NCBI GenBank assembly: GCA_903871865.1
Contig: CAIQIL010000038.1
Span: forward strand, 1 to 5,931
Origin: an uncultured Burkholderiales bacterium
GTDB lineage: Bacteria > Pseudomonadota > Gammaproteobacteria > Burkholderiales > Burkholderiaceae_C
Direction of reading: 5' to 3'
Length of the DNA: 5,931 bases
In this document: positions 5,819 through 5,931 of the stretch, piece by piece
How positions within the stretch are numbered: the stretch's first letter is position 1
Layout of the letters: each line of letters begins with the position of its first letter
Notes under the pieces: generated by a model
What the model was told of the DNA's origin: nothing
Database searches by the model: none
Seen by the model: the letters and a program-made list of their open reading frames with translations, nothing else
Position numbers and translations under genes: made by a program

Positions 5819-5840
5819 GATACCCCCTCGGATACCCCCT
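5819..5840. repeat. Tandem direct repeat GATACCCCCT with 2-base spacer
   Basis: GATACCCCCT occurs at 5819-5828 and again at 5831-5840, a 12-base period. On the minus strand each copy reads AGGGGGTATC. It begins four bases beyond the inverted repeat at 5790-5814. Short iterated sites of this kind are found as binding sites of tyrosine recombinases and replication initiators. I cannot tell which, if any, applies. Confidence 0.6.
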
Positions 5841-5931
5841 GGTGAAAAGGCTGGTCCGCAGGGGCGCGGCAGCCAGGGGAAGGCATGCTTGGGCGACTAG
5901 CGCCAACGCCAAGCGCCAGAGGCGCGCCACA

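Larger units (their letters stand above)
5756..5931. other. Region upstream of trpG without a recognisable gene
   Basis: These 176 bases to the right edge show no recognisable protein. Two minus-strand frames stay open from the edge to stops at 5796-5794 and 5771-5769. Their translations (ending VRLRC and KPKSNQ) match nothing I know and do not resemble a TrpE C-terminus. The left part (5756-5800) is AT-rich and carries two inverted repeats; the right part is GC-rich with GCGCCA-like iterations. No promoter with acceptable -35 and -10 boxes was found for trpG. Confidence 0.6.

Noticed and set aside
5885..5931. Possible plus-strand gene start at ATG 5885 with AGGGGA upstream
   Set aside because: Only 15 codons are visible before the edge, and the translation resembles no known N-terminus.
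5769..5931. Minus-strand frames open from the right edge (to 5794 and 5769) as the end of an upstream gene
   Set aside because: Short open frames are common at this GC content. Neither translation resembles TrpE or another known family, and both overlap the repeats.

Overview
The window is high-GC DNA of the kind found in Betaproteobacteria of the order Burkholderiales. That assignment rests on protein style, GC-rich codon use and the trpG-trpD-trpC-ung gene order, not on a database match. Five genes read on the minus strand and are complete or nearly so, one is cut by the left edge, and one lies on the plus strand.

Left block (1-1480, minus strand): a GT2-family glycosyltransferase (530-1480) followed after 123 bases by a Wza-type polysaccharide export lipoprotein (1-406, running off the left edge). 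Together they look like the end or entry of an exopolysaccharide or capsule locus that continues to the left of the window. A 342-base divergent intergenic region (1481-1822) separates this block from the plus-strand gene. It is lower in GC than its surroundings and unusually rich in short inverted repeats. These include a perfect 14-base palindrome abutting the candidate promoter of the plus-strand gene.

Middle (1823-2491, plus strand): a secreted protein of 222 residues with a cleavable signal peptide and about eight amphipathic strands, read as a small outer-membrane beta-barrel of unassigned family. It converges on ung with only three bases between the two stop codons.

Right block (2495-5755, minus strand): trpG, trpD, trpC and ung in a tight operon with intergenic gaps of 10, 9 and 17 bases. 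TrpG supplies ammonia from glutamine to TrpE (not in the window) to make anthranilate. TrpD adds phosphoribose, and TrpC closes the indole-glycerol-phosphate ring after the TrpF isomerisation. Ung is a DNA-repair enzyme carried as the distal passenger. It starts at GTG behind a good ribosome binding site.

Right edge (5756-5931): no convincing gene. It holds a 6-base inverted repeat next to the trpG start, a perfect 8-base inverted repeat, and a 10-base tandem direct repeat (GATACCCCCT). trpE is not found here. The repeats resemble recombinase-type sites and could mark a junction with inserted DNA, but no recombinase gene lies within the window, so this is a hypothesis. No clear previously undescribed system is visible. 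The best leads are the repeat cluster upstream of trpG and the palindrome-rich divergent promoter region.
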